DNA from: Microbulbifer aggregans
Lineage (GTDB): Bacteria > Pseudomonadota > Gammaproteobacteria > Pseudomonadales > Cellvibrionaceae
Length of the DNA: 64,000 nucleotides
Direction of reading: 5' to 3'
Assembly: GCF_001750105.1 (NCBI RefSeq)
Contig: NZ_CP014143.1
Span: 1,471,001-1,535,000, forward strand
Shown here: positions 55,008 through 63,826 of the stretch, in pieces
Layout of the letters: the number at the start of each line of letters is the position of its first letter
Position numbering within the stretch: position 1 is the first letter of the stretch
Made by a program: the position numbers and the translations under genes
The notes under the pieces: generated by a model
Told to the model about the DNA's origin: nothing
The model's input: only the letters and a program-made list of their open reading frames with translations
Databases searched by the model: none

Positions 55008-55793
55008 TCAGCTGCGTGCCCAGAATAGCCGATTGGGGATTGGCCGCCCCATTCCGAGCCGGCGGCTGTCGGCAATGGCGCTCCAGGTGAACTGCTGGCT
55101 GCGAGCCACCGCCTCAATGACGGTCAGGCCGTGGGCGATATGGCAGGCAATGGCGGTAGCCAGAGTGCCGCAGACGCCATAGGCCGCAGGTTGCAGGCGT
55201 TGCCAGTGAAATTGTCGGATCAGTCCGCGTTCGTCATAAAGGCGGTTTTCCAGTTGCTGCTCGCAGGGTACGCCGGTCAGGAGCAGATAGCGGCAGCCGC
55301 TCTCCAGCAGTTCCTGCGCCTGGGCGTCGAGCACATCCGCCTCCACGGCCATCGCACGGGCTTCGCGGCGGTTTGGGCAGGCCATGGTGGCGTAGGGGAG
55401 CAACAGGGAGCTCATTGCCTCCCAGAGTGGTGGAGCCAGCATACTCTGCTTGTCGGCGAGCGTGGCATCCGGGTCGATGATCACTGGAATGTCGGGGTAG
55501 TCCCGCAGGACACTGTGCAGCGCGCGGACATTTTCCACCGAGCCCAGGTAACCCACCTTGATCGCGGCGACCGGCATATCCTCGAGAACCGCCCGGGCCT
55601 GCTCCACCAGCAGGGAGTCATCCACCGGTGCCACGCCCATCAGTTCACCGGTGTCGCCGACACTGATAGCAGAGACGACCGAAGTGCAGTGACAGCCGAG
55701 ACTGACGGCGGTTTCCGTATCTGCGGTGATCCCGGCGCTACCACTGGGGTCGTGATGCGTGATAGTGAGGACAATCGGTTGGCGTGTATCCAT
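55008..55793 (-). CDS. thiD: ThiD-like hydroxymethylpyrimidine kinase
   Basis: 261-residue ribokinase-fold kinase close to ThiD, which phosphorylates the pyrimidine precursor of thiamine. DPSGSAGITADTETA near residue 16, KVGYLGS near 80 and CPNRREARA near 143 are typical. The C-terminal anion-hole motif, usually GTGCTLA, reads GVCGTLATA here, moving the Cys by one place. It may still be ThiD or a relative with different substrate handling. It lies just upstream of hemL on the same strand. Confidence 0.82.
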   Translation of the reverse strand: MDTRQPIVLTITHHDPSGSAGITADTETAVSLGCHCTSVVSAISVGDTGELMGVAPVDDSLLVEQARAVLEDMPVAAIKVGYLGSVENVRALHSVLRDYPDIPVIIDPDATLADKQSMLAPPLWEAMSSLLLPYATMACPNRREARAMAVEADVLDAQAQELLESGCRYLLLTGVPCEQQLENRLYDERGLIRQFHWQRLQPAAYGVCGTLATAIACHIAHGLTVIEAVARSQQFTWSAIADSRRLGMGRPIPNRLFWARS

Positions 55794-55906
55794 GGGCGAA
55801 TTGCACGGTCGCGAGCTGCAGTTCAGGGGCCCCTACATTCTAGTTGCGCCGGGCAGCCGCTCCGAGACTTCTCGCGCCTCTTTGTGCTGCCGGCGCCCGG
55901 ATGGGG

Positions 55907-56329
55907 TCAGAAGGGCTTCACCACCGCCAGGATTATGATGGCTACCAGGGCTAGTACCGGCAGCTCATTAAAGATGCGAAAGAAACGCGAGCTGCGGGTA
56001 ACGGTGCCCGCGGCAAATTTGCGTACGTAGGCGCCACAGACGTGATGGTAACCGATCAGCAGCAATACGAATGTCAGCTTGGCATGCATCCAGCCGGCGG
56101 TGTGGTAATAGGACGGGTTGTAGGTGAAGAGCCACACGCCGAAAACGATCACCGCGATCATCGACGGGAGAGCGATGCCTCGGTAGAGGCGGCGCTCCAT
56201 GGTGCAAAAACGGTCGCGACTGATCTGGTCGGTGGCCTCCACGTGGTAGACGAACAGGCGCGGCAGATAGAACAGGGCGGCAAACCAGGTAACGATTGCC
56301 ATCAGATGAAACGCTTTGACCCAGAGCAT
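55907..56329 (-). CDS. hemJ: HemJ family protoporphyrinogen oxidase
   Basis: 140 residues with four membrane segments; oxidises protoporphyrinogen IX to protoporphyrin IX with a membrane-bound electron acceptor. The conserved His in KAFHLMAIVTWFAALFYLPRL near residue 7, the Arg in MERRLYRGIALPS near 50 and the segment GWMHAKLTFVLLLIGYHH near 90-107 fit HemJ. MLWVKAFHL at 56329 is preceded by a strong GGGAGGGAG site; the longer frame is not used. Its closeness to hemB and hemL supports the role. Confidence 0.88.
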   Translation of the reverse strand: MLWVKAFHLMAIVTWFAALFYLPRLFVYHVEATDQISRDRFCTMERRLYRGIALPSMIAVIVFGVWLFTYNPSYYHTAGWMHAKLTFVLLLIGYHHVCGAYVRKFAAGTVTRSSRFFRIFNELPVLALVAIIILAVVKPF

Positions 56330-56375
56330 GGGGCTCCCTCCCGTTAAAAATGGACGTTCAAGTCGGTGATGATTG

Positions 56376-58184
56376 TTATTGGCGATAAAAATTATCGATA
56401 TGCTGGGGCAGGATAATACCGGCGACATTCTTGTCCAGTGCCGGCGACAATCCCCGGTGCACATAAAGCCCCCCGGCGCCGCTTTTTTCCAGCTTTGCCT
56501 GAGCTTCCAGCAGGGTGGCGCGCCAGTTGAGTGCCGCGAGCTGGAGGCGTTCGCCGGGTAGTTTCAGCAGGTCGATGGGTTCATCTGCCCCTGCGTCCTT
56601 GTCCTCGCGGTTTTCTTTGCGAGCCTCCTCCAGGCGCTGGAGAAAGCTCGCCAGGTCCGCGGCGCGCAGTACTTGGGGTGCGGGTTCTTCCGGTAAGTCG
56701 ATCACAATCCAGAGCGGGCTCGGCGCGATCAGCCGCGCAGCCTCCGCTTCACTGATTCGCTGCGGGGCAATGGAGAAACGCCGCTCCATCACACTGGCCA
56801 CGCCCACGCGGCTCAACATCTGCTGTCGCCAGCTGGGCGTACCGCTTTTGTTTAGTGAGCGCAGTGTCTCCTGGAAAATGCCCTCGGTGCGGAAGAAGTG
56901 CCGGCTGACCAGGCACGCGACCACGATCATCAGCATGCCAGGGAAAAGTACATTGGGGTTGTAGGTGAGCTCGAGGATGGCGAGCAGTGCTGCCAGCGGT
57001 GCATTCAGGAGCGCAGCCATCATCGCCGCCATGCCGACCATGGCGTAAAAGCCGGGGCTGGCTGTGCCCTCACCGAGCCAGATATTGGTCAGGGCGCCGG
57101 CAATCCCACCCAGACAGGCCCCCAGAAAGAGACTGGGGCCGATAACGCCGCCGGGAATCCCCAGGCTGCTGGCGAGGAGTGTCGTGGCGAACTTTGCCAC
57201 CACGATGATCGCCAGAACAGTGAGTGCCAGTTCGCCGAGGATGGCCTTTTCCAGCGTGTCATAGCCGGCCCCCAGCACTTCCGGCACCCAGATGGCGATA
57301 ATGCCTGTGACCACCCCGGCGGTGAGGAAGCGCACCGCTGGTGATTTACGCTGAACCGGTGCCAGTCGTCGCTGGATGTGAATGAAAGCCCCGGCGAGAC
57401 AGCCGATTACGATGGCAAAGAAAAACAGGACCGGCATCTCCGCCAGGGAATTCAGCTGAATGGCCGGTACTGTGAACGCCGGCTCGCTGCCGAATACCAG
57501 CTGGGTGACCGCGCTGCCGATCACGGCGGCAAGAATCACCGGCAGGAAACCCACGACCGAGTACTCCAGCATCACCACTTCCATGGCAAACACCACGCCG
57601 GCCAGGGGTGTATTGAAAGACGCCGCGATGGCGGCGGCGACACCGCATCCCAGGAGGCTGCGCACCGAGTTGTTGGGCAGTTTGAGCTGGCGGGCCAGCA
57701 GACTGCCGCTGGCAGCGCCCAGGTGCACCGCGGGCCCCTCACGGCCCACTGACTGACCACTCAGCAGTGCGACAGACCCGGCCAGGAACTGCAGGACGGC
57801 GTTCCAGGCGGGCATCTGCGCCTGGTGATTGTGCAGTCGGTCCAGCACGTGCACGATCCCGGTGTGCCGCCGGCTGGGTCTCAGCAAATGGTACATGGCT
57901 GCCAGGACCAGGGCGCCGAGGACTGGCAGCGCAAACCGCCAGACCAGTGGCAGCGCCTCGAACTGATCGGGCATCGGCAGGTAGAGCCTGGATGGGGATT
58001 CACTCAGCAAGCGGAAGCTGACTGTTACCAGCCCCGCGGCAATGCCGGTGAGCAGCGCCATGGCCAGCAGGGGTGCCAGGGCATCCTGGGCGGAGAGCTG
58101 TAGCCGCAATTTTTCCAGCCCGCGCTCGCGGCGCAGCCATCGGGAGGCCGGTTTCTTGTCACGGGATTCTGGGTCTGGCTTCAA
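56376..58184 (-). CDS. ClC-type chloride channel or proton/chloride antiporter with C-terminal domain
   Basis: 602 residues with about 10-12 membrane segments of the ClC family. The gating Glu is in GREGPAVHLGAA near residue 153, and GIPGGVIGPSLFLGACLGG near 345 matches the later selectivity region (usual GGxFxP is GGVIGP). The gating Glu suggests an antiporter or a slowly gated channel. The C-terminal 140 residues (after about 450) resemble a cytoplasmic CBS-type domain with a Glu/Arg-rich stretch. It is separated from hemJ by 46 bases on the same strand and diverges from argC. Confidence 0.9.
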   Translation of the reverse strand: MKPDPESRDKKPASRWLRRERGLEKLRLQLSAQDALAPLLAMALLTGIAAGLVTVSFRLLSESPSRLYLPMPDQFEALPLVWRFALPVLGALVLAAMYHLLRPSRRHTGIVHVLDRLHNHQAQMPAWNAVLQFLAGSVALLSGQSVGREGPAVHLGAASGSLLARQLKLPNNSVRSLLGCGVAAAIAASFNTPLAGVVFAMEVVMLEYSVVGFLPVILAAVIGSAVTQLVFGSEPAFTVPAIQLNSLAEMPVLFFFAIVIGCLAGAFIHIQRRLAPVQRKSPAVRFLTAGVVTGIIAIWVPEVLGAGYDTLEKAILGELALTVLAIIVVAKFATTLLASSLGIPGGVIGPSLFLGACLGGIAGALTNIWLGEGTASPGFYAMVGMAAMMAALLNAPLAALLAILELTYNPNVLFPGMLMIVVACLVSRHFFRTEGIFQETLRSLNKSGTPSWRQQMLSRVGVASVMERRFSIAPQRISEAEAARLIAPSPLWIVIDLPEEPAPQVLRAADLASFLQRLEEARKENREDKDAGADEPIDLLKLPGERLQLAALNWRATLLEAQAKLEKSGAGGLYVHRGLSPALDKNVAGIILPQHIDNFYRQ

Positions 58185-58274
58185 CGCTCGTCCTGTTTAG
58201 TGGCTGGCTTGTGGTAGAGTGCTGCGCATATTTTATCCGGATGGCGCCCTGAGAGAGCCCGTCCGGCGGGTTCA

Positions 58275-59345
58275 ATGAGCACAGGAGTGACCGTCAGGGT
58301 GATCAAAGTAGCAATTGTAGGGGGCACCGGCTACACGGGTGTGGAACTGTTGCGGCTGCTCTGTGGGCATCCGCAGGTTGAGATCGCTGCTATTACATCG
58401 CGAACCCTGGCCGGTACACCGGTGGCGGAATTGTTCCCGAGCCTGCGCGGTCACAGTGAACTCGTTTTCAGCGAGCCGGATGTAGAGCTTCTCGCCAAGG
58501 CGGATCTGGTGTTCTTTGCCACACCCCACGGAGTTGCCCAGGCGCAGGTGCCGGAGCTGATCCGCCGGGGTGTGCGTGTGATCGACCTGTCGGCGGACTT
58601 TCGCCTCAAAGATATTCCTGCGTGGGAGCGCTGGTACGGCCAGTTACACGCCGCGCCCGTGCTCGCGGCAGAATCCGTATACGGACTGCCCGAGGTACAC
58701 CGGCAAGAAATCGCCGGCGCGCAGCTGGTTGCTTGCCCAGGTTGTTATCCGACGGCGATTCAGCTGGGCTGGATTCCACTGCTCGAGGCCGATGCCATCG
58801 AGCCCATCGGACTGATCGCCAATGCTGCCAGTGGTGCCAGCGGGGCGGGCCGCCAGGGCAAGACCGAGTTGTTGTTTGCAGAAAACAGTGACAACTTCCG
58901 CGCTTATGCAGCTGGAGGTCACCGCCACCTGCCTGAGATCGAGCAGGGCCTGCGCAATGTACAGCCGCAGGGTAGTGATCCCGCGAGTCTCACCTTTGTG
59001 CCGCACCTTCTACCGATGGTGCGCGGCATTCACGCCACGCTCTATGCGCGCCTGAAGCCGGGACAGACGCTGGAGTCTGCGCAGGCGCTGTTCGAGGAGC
59101 GCTACCGCGATGAGCCTTTCGTCGACGTGATGCCTCCGGAGAGTCACCCGCAGACCCGCAGTGTGCGCGGCACCAATCTGTGCCGCATTTCGCTGCACCG
59201 GCCGCAGGACGGCGATACATTGGTGGTCTTGTCGGTTATCGACAATTTGGCCAAGGGCGCCTCAGCCCAGGCCTTGCAGAATATGAACATCATGTTTGGC
59301 TGGGATGAGACCCTGGGGCTGGAGAGCCCGGCCCTGCTGCCTTAG
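58275..59345 (+). CDS. argC: N-acetyl-gamma-glutamyl-phosphate reductase
   Basis: NADPH-dependent reduction of N-acetylglutamyl phosphate in arginine synthesis. The Rossmann motif [18 protein letters not shown] is near residue 11, the catalytic Cys in [13 protein letters not shown] near 155 and the substrate loop [11 protein letters not shown] near 215. Of 356 residues, the first eight (MSTGVTVR) are extra to the usual start; a GTG at 58299 gives the standard [14 protein letters not shown] and cannot be ruled out. It starts the conserved argC-DUF6776-bactofilin-erpA run. Confidence 0.95.
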   Translation: MSTGVTVRVIKVAIVGGTGYTGVELLRLLCGHPQVEIAAITSRTLAGTPVAELFPSLRGHSELVFSEPDVELLAKADLVFFATPHGVAQAQVPELIRRGVRVIDLSADFRLKDIPAWERWYGQLHAAPVLAAESVYGLPEVHRQEIAGAQLVACPGCYPTAIQLGWIPLLEADAIEPIGLIANAASGASGAGRQGKTELLFAENSDNFRAYAAGGHRHLPEIEQGLRNVQPQGSDPASLTFVPHLLPMVRGIHATLYARLKPGQTLESAQALFEERYRDEPFVDVMPPESHPQTRSVRGTNLCRISLHRPQDGDTLVVLSVIDNLAKGASAQALQNMNIMFGWDETLGLESPALLP

Positions 59346-59400
59346 AATCGGCAGCTTAATCCACACAAGTTATCAGTTTAATCACGGCAAAACGGATTTC

Positions 59401-60144
59401 ATGGCGCGCAAAGTCAAAGGCAGTAAGCAGTACCGCATGAAAGTGGTGCCCCACCGCCCATTCTCCGGGGCTCTCTCGGTGGTGGGGGTGGCACTCCTCG
59501 TGCTCGCGACTTCCGCAGCAGCCTATTACGCCGGGCAGTACCACCTGCGCAGCAATCTTGATCGCAAGACCCTTGCGCACGAGCGCGCTCTGGAAGAGCT
59601 TGAGCGTTTGCAGCAGGAGAACGAGACGCTGAGGTTGCGCGCCACTACTGCGGAGCAGTCCCTCGCCATTGGCGAGCAGGCGAGCGACAAGGTGCGCACT
59701 GAGCTGGTGGACAAAGAGAACCGCATCGCGGAGCTCAAGCAGGAAATTTCCTTTTACCGGGGGCTGATGGCCCCGGCCGATGGCAGTGAAGGCGTCTCGA
59801 TCGGCCGTTTCAGCATCTCGGAAACGGGCGATGCCCGCCGCTACCAGTACAAGTTGCTGGTGCAGCAGTCGGCGACACGGCACAACCTGGTGACTGGTCA
59901 GGCGACCTTCACCGTGGTGGGCAGTCAGGATGGACAGCCAAAACGCTATCCCCTGAGTGCACTCTCGCCCCAGGTGGACAGTGAGAAGATCCCTCTGCGC
60001 TTCAAATACTTTCAAAATATTGAAGGCGAGCTACAGTTGCCCGAGGGTTTCGAGCCCGAGGGTGTGGAGTTGTCGCTGCAGTCCAGCGGCCGCAGGGGTT
60101 TCAATATCGAGCAGCGTTACGGCTGGCTGGTTCAGAAGAGCTAG
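59401..60144 (+). CDS. DUF6776 family membrane protein
   Basis: 247 residues. A basic N-terminus leads to one membrane segment (about residues 22-45), a coiled coil (about 50-110, with ALEELERLQQENETLRLRA-like heptads, and a second run to 125) and a beta-rich C-terminal domain in the periplasm (about 130-247, with SIGRFSISETGDARRYQYKLLV). The layout resembles divisome or envelope scaffold proteins, but no function is known. It is followed 35 bases later by a bactofilin gene, a conserved pair, so the two probably act together. Confidence 0.8.
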   Translation: MARKVKGSKQYRMKVVPHRPFSGALSVVGVALLVLATSAAAYYAGQYHLRSNLDRKTLAHERALEELERLQQENETLRLRATTAEQSLAIGEQASDKVRTELVDKENRIAELKQEISFYRGLMAPADGSEGVSIGRFSISETGDARRYQYKLLVQQSATRHNLVTGQATFTVVGSQDGQPKRYPLSALSPQVDSEKIPLRFKYFQNIEGELQLPEGFEPEGVELSLQSSGRRGFNIEQRYGWLVQKS

Positions 60145-60179
60145 TCACCTGAGGCTGATAAACGAGGTTTGAAAGACTT

Positions 60180-60620
60180 ATGTTGAGAAAGAAAGAGAAG
60201 GCTACAGCTATGGCGAGCTCCGGAAGCAACCACACAACACTGATCGCCCGCCAGACTGAGGTGACCGGTGACCTGCATTTTCGCGGCAACCTGGTGATCG
60301 AGGGTAAAGTGAAGGGTAACGTCAGTGCCCACAGCGACAGCGATGCGCGTCTGCAAATCGTCGATGGCGGCGAGGTAGAGGGCGAGATCCGCGTACCGCA
60401 CGTGGTCATCAATGGCACAGTGAAAGGCGACGTATACGCCGCCCGCCACCTGGAGCTGTCCTCCAAGGCGATGGTGGAAGGCAATGTGCACTACAAGCTG
60501 ATCGAAATGGTGAAGGGTGCCCAGGTCAACGGTTCCCTGGTCTCCAATATCGACATCGATGCCACCAGTGAGACCCGCCTGCTGGAGCATGCCGAAGAGG
60601 CGGTCGCCGAAGTCGACTGA
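60180..60620 (+). CDS. Bactofilin family polymer-forming protein
   Basis: 146 residues with a right-handed beta-helix core of bactofilins (about residues 20-115), seen as repeated short beta turns such as GDLHFRGNLVIEGKVKGNVSA and GEVEGEIRVPHVVINGTVKGDVYA (in shorter parts). Bactofilins form stable filaments without nucleotides and often sit at the membrane, shaping the wall. The ATG at 60180 has GAGG upstream. Together with the coiled-coil DUF6776 gene it may form a membrane-linked cytoskeletal element. Confidence 0.9.
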   Translation: MLRKKEKATAMASSGSNHTTLIARQTEVTGDLHFRGNLVIEGKVKGNVSAHSDSDARLQIVDGGEVEGEIRVPHVVINGTVKGDVYAARHLELSSKAMVEGNVHYKLIEMVKGAQVNGSLVSNIDIDATSETRLLEHAEEAVAEVD

Positions 60621-60630
60621 CCCCCTCCTG

Positions 60631-60655
60631 TCAGGGCCGCGCCCGCCGGCCCTGA
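60631..60655 (+). terminator. Stem-loop after the bactofilin gene
   Basis: TCAGGGCCG (60631-60639), 7-base loop, CGGCCCTGA (60647-60655). The T-run is short (ATACTTGACT), so it is a probable weak terminator ahead of the erpA promoter. Confidence 0.5.
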
Positions 60656-60659
60656 ATAC

Positions 60660-60688
60660 TTGACTGCTCTAGTCGGTTTTAGCAAGAT
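60660..60688 (+). promoter_or_regulatory. Probable erpA promoter
   Basis: TTGACT (60660-60665), 17-base spacer, CAAGAT (60683-60688). A perfect stem GGCGGCC-CTGA-GGCCGCC (60689-60706) would lie at the very 5' end of the transcript, 52 bases before the erpA ATG, and could affect RNA stability or start. Confidence 0.4.
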
Positions 60689-60758
60689 GGCGGCCCTGAG
60701 GCCGCCCTCGATATACTGTCGGAAAGGGTGACGCCTGCCCAAATACCGAGAGAAACCT

Positions 60759-61112
60759 ATGTCAGAAGCTGTATCCTTTTCTCCTGAACCGATCGTGGTG
60801 ACCGAGCGCGCCGTGGCCAAGGTCAAGAACCTGCTGGAGGATGAGGGCAATCCGGAACTGAAGTTGCGAGTGTTCGTCACTGGCGGAGGCTGCTCCGGTT
60901 TTCAGTACGGTTTTACCTTCGATGAGCTGGTGGCAGAGGATGATGCAATCGTCGAGAAAGACGGAATTGAGGTGCTTGTCGACGCCATGAGCTATCCCTA
61001 CCTGGTTGGCGCCAGTGTGGATTACGAGGAGGGCCTGAGCGGCTCCCGCTTTGTGGTACAAAACCCCAACGCCTCCTCTACCTGCGGCTGCGGGTCTTCC
61101 TTCTCGATCTGA
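60759..61112 (+). CDS. erpA: Iron-sulfur cluster insertion protein ErpA
   Basis: A-type carrier that gives Fe-S clusters to enzymes of isoprenoid synthesis and respiration. The 117-residue protein has the three cluster-binding cysteines: GGGCSGFQY near residue 44 and TCGCGSSFS at the end. Length matches E. coli ErpA (114). Its position between the bactofilin gene and anmK matches Pseudomonas PA0665. ErpA rather than IscA is favoured because no isc genes are nearby. Confidence 0.96.
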   Translation: MSEAVSFSPEPIVVTERAVAKVKNLLEDEGNPELKLRVFVTGGGCSGFQYGFTFDELVAEDDAIVEKDGIEVLVDAMSYPYLVGASVDYEEGLSGSRFVVQNPNASSTCGCGSSFSI

Positions 61113-61187
61113 GACCGCCGGTCACATTGAGTCGGGGCGGCAGTCTTTCTCCTTCACTGCGGCCCCTCCCCTTCCGAATACCCTTTT

Positions 61188-62297
61188 TCAAGCGGGATAG
61201 ATGCCGCCAAGGACCGTATCGCGGCTCGCCCCGGTAACGCCCGGGCAGTTGCCTGGTAGTCCATGTAGTGTCTGGTGGGCCAGCCAGGCAAACCCCACCG
61301 CCTCCAGCCAGTCGGCATCGATACCGTATTTTCCCGTATCGGCGATGGACCAGGTGGGTAGTCTCCGTTGCAGGCGCTCCAGTAAATCCAGGTTCCTGGC
61401 GCCGCCACCGCAAATCAAAAGCTCCCCGCCATTGGCGAAAGCGCTGACCGCATCTGCGACACTGGCCGCCGTGACTTCTGAGAGGGTGGCCTGGACGTCG
61501 GCTGGTGACAGCTGCAGCCCGACGCTGGCGCGTTCGAGCCAGCTGGGATTGAAAGTCTCGCGGCCGGTGCTCTTGGGGGGTGCGGCGGCAAAGTAGGGAT
61601 CAGCCATCAGCCGCTCCAGGAGTTCCGGGTGTACCCGGCCGCTGGCGGCCCAGGCGCCGTCGCGGTCAAATGGCTGGCCCTGATGCAGCTCGACCCAGTA
61701 ATCGAGGAGCGCATTGCCGGGCCCGGTATCGTAGCCGCGAATACTGCCGCCGGCGGCGAGTTCAGTGATGTTGGCCATGCCGCCGATATTGACCACTGCC
61801 CGGTCTGTGCCGGTGGCAAACGCTGCGTGGTGAAATGCGGGCATCAGCGGAGCGCCCTGTCCCCCGAGTACCATATCCCGCCGCCGAAAGTCCGCGACGG
61901 TGGTGATGCCCGTGAGGGTGGCAATGGTGTTGGGGTCGCCGAGCTGCATGGAAAAGGGCACGGCAACGCTTCCCGGCGGACGATGGCGCACAGTCTGGCC
62001 GTGGCTGCCGATGGCTTTCACTTCCCGGGGGCCGATCGAGGTTCGCTCGAGTAAGGTGGTAACCGCGTCGGCGAAGGCTTCGCCCAGTTGGCGATCCAGC
62101 TGACCGGCGCGATCCAGCTCCGAAGGGCCCGGTGCGCAGAGTGCCAGAATGGCTTCACGCATCGAGGGGCTGATGGGGTGACCCACGGCTTCCAGTATTC
62201 GGGTTCTGAGTGGGGAAGTGCCTTCGAATTCGACCAGCACGGCATCGATGGAATCGACGCTGGTGCCGGACATCAGGCCGATATAGAGCTCAGACAT
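61188..62297 (-). CDS. anmK: Anhydro-N-acetylmuramic acid kinase
   Basis: Opens and phosphorylates 1,6-anhydroMurNAc released from the wall by lytic transglycosylases. The 369-residue protein starts with MSGTSVDSIDAVLVEF near residue 8 and has SHGQTVRHRPPG near 95 and NIGGMANITELA near 170, with GPGNALLDYWV near 190. The product enters the MurQ route or, after further steps, feeds the amgK-murU pathway elsewhere in this window. It is convergent with erpA and next to the M23 peptidase, both in wall turnover. Confidence 0.95.
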   Translation of the reverse strand: MSELYIGLMSGTSVDSIDAVLVEFEGTSPLRTRILEAVGHPISPSMREAILALCAPGPSELDRAGQLDRQLGEAFADAVTTLLERTSIGPREVKAIGSHGQTVRHRPPGSVAVPFSMQLGDPNTIATLTGITTVADFRRRDMVLGGQGAPLMPAFHHAAFATGTDRAVVNIGGMANITELAAGGSIRGYDTGPGNALLDYWVELHQGQPFDRDGAWAASGRVHPELLERLMADPYFAAAPPKSTGRETFNPSWLERASVGLQLSPADVQATLSEVTAASVADAVSAFANGGELLICGGGARNLDLLERLQRRLPTWSIADTGKYGIDADWLEAVGFAWLAHQTLHGLPGNCPGVTGASRDTVLGGIYPA

Positions 62298-62389
62298 TCA
62301 TGCTCCCTCAAGGTGTGAGCTATCAGTGCTCGGCTTTTTGTTGTTGTGGCTGCCCGCCGTGGCGATGAGTGCGGGCTGGGGGAGGCGAG

Positions 62390-62410
62390 GCGCCCACCGG
62401 TGGTGGGCGC
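62390..62410. other. Stem-loop between anmK and the M23 peptidase gene
   Basis: GCGCCCACC (62390-62398), loop GGT, GGTGGGCGC (62402-62410), 13 bases after the peptidase stop. A perfect 9-bp stem but no T-run on the minus strand. Confidence 0.5.
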
Positions 62411-62422
62411 ACGCGGAGAGGT

Positions 62423-63826
62423 TCAGTTCACTCCCTGGCTGTCCTCGGGCTCGTTGCGCTGAGCCAGGGCCGGTTGCTCGTAGCTCTCGAGCTTGGCCAG
62501 GAGCGGCTGTGTTTGTGTGCGGAATCGATCCATCTCTGCGCTCGGGATCGATTTCGCTTTCGGCAGCTTGCGTACGATGGTGGCCGGGTTGCGGTGGCTG
62601 CCATCCACGAGGAACTCATAGTGCAGGTGTGGGCCGGTGGCGTAACCGGTTGCACCTACGGTGCCGATCACCTGACGCTGCTTCACCCGCTGGCCGCGCT
62701 TGACCTTGCGCTTGTGCAGGTGGAGGTAGCGGGTCACGTAGCGCTCGCCATGCTTGATGAAGACGTAATTGCCGTTGGCCTTGCTGTAACCGGCCTTGAT
62801 GACTCGGCCATCACCGGCCGAGTAAACCGGAGTGCCGGTTGGTGCGGCATAGTCGGTGCCATTATGCGGGCGCCGGGTCTTGAATATCGGGTGCAGCCGG
62901 CGGGGATTGAAGTGTGAGCTGATGCGACCGATATCCACCGGTGTGCGGATAAAGGCCTTGCGCATGCTCTTGCCGTCTGGGGTGTAGTAGTTTGCATCGC
63001 CATTGCTGTCGACATAGCGCACGGCACTGAAAGTTTTGCCCTGGTTGACGAAGGTCACGGCCTGAATGGGGCCGTTGCCGATCTTCTCACCGTCGAGGAA
63101 TTTTTCCTCGAACATTACGCTGAAGCGGTCACCCTTGCGGATATCCAGAGCGAAATCGATATCGGAGCTGAAGACCTGCGCCATCTCCATGATCAGGTCG
63201 TGGCTCAGTCCAGCCTCGCTACCCGCCATAAAGAGAGAGCTGTCGATCTGTGCTTCCCGGAAAGCGCTGTAGCTGTCCGCCTGGCGCTGGTGGGATGCGT
63301 ATCTGAAGGTTCCGCTGTCTTCCCGGGTAAATGCCTCCAGATTAAGGCGGTCCCGGTGCAGTTCCAGGCTTGCCAGCGAGCCGTCGCTGTTGACGTGGAA
63401 GGTAAGCTTTTCCCCGGGGGTCAGTCGGGCCAGGCCGCGAGCTTCCTCTCCACTGGAGAGAAGCTTGTACATTTCGGTCGCATCGACCCCGGCGCGCTTG
63501 AAAAGATCGGACAGGGTGTCGCCATTGCGAACCTCCAGGTCCTTCTTATCAAGGGTTACCGGCGGCTCACTGACGTCGGCCTCCGCGTCGCTCGCAGTCA
63601 CGGCTTCTTCAGCAGGCCGAGCGACGAGATCGGTGGCCGTCTCTTCAGGTGCTGACAGATTCACGGGCAATGGGAGTCGCTTGGCCTCCACCTCGGGAGT
63701 GGGGACGAACATGGCGAGCACCAGCGCGAAACTGGCGGCCCCTGCCGCGAGGGCATGAGTGCGCGGGAAATGCTGGCGCAGGGCGCCGAACAGGCGCCTG
63801 GGCTTCGGTGTGCGTGGATTTTCCAT
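62423..63826 (-). CDS. M23 family peptidoglycan DD-endopeptidase with OapA-like domain
   Basis: 467 residues. A membrane anchor (about residues 25-45) is followed by an OapA/LysM-like region with KKDLEVRNGDTLSDLFKRAG-type residues near 95-112, and a C-terminal M23 metallopeptidase. Zn ligands are visible: HNGTDYAAP near 320 and HLHYEF near 405. The layout matches MepM, which cuts cross-links so that new wall can be inserted. In Pseudomonas the homologue lies next to tyrS, divergently; the window ends before such a gene can be read. The promoter in 63827-64000 was not identified. Confidence 0.92.
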   Translation of the reverse strand: MENPRTPKPRRLFGALRQHFPRTHALAAGAASFALVLAMFVPTPEVEAKRLPLPVNLSAPEETATDLVARPAEEAVTASDAEADVSEPPVTLDKKDLEVRNGDTLSDLFKRAGVDATEMYKLLSSGEEARGLARLTPGEKLTFHVNSDGSLASLELHRDRLNLEAFTREDSGTFRYASHQRQADSYSAFREAQIDSSLFMAGSEAGLSHDLIMEMAQVFSSDIDFALDIRKGDRFSVMFEEKFLDGEKIGNGPIQAVTFVNQGKTFSAVRYVDSNGDANYYTPDGKSMRKAFIRTPVDIGRISSHFNPRRLHPIFKTRRPHNGTDYAAPTGTPVYSAGDGRVIKAGYSKANGNYVFIKHGERYVTRYLHLHKRKVKRGQRVKQRQVIGTVGATGYATGPHLHYEFLVDGSHRNPATIVRKLPKAKSIPSAEMDRFRTQTQPLLAKLESYEQPALAQRNEPEDSQGVN

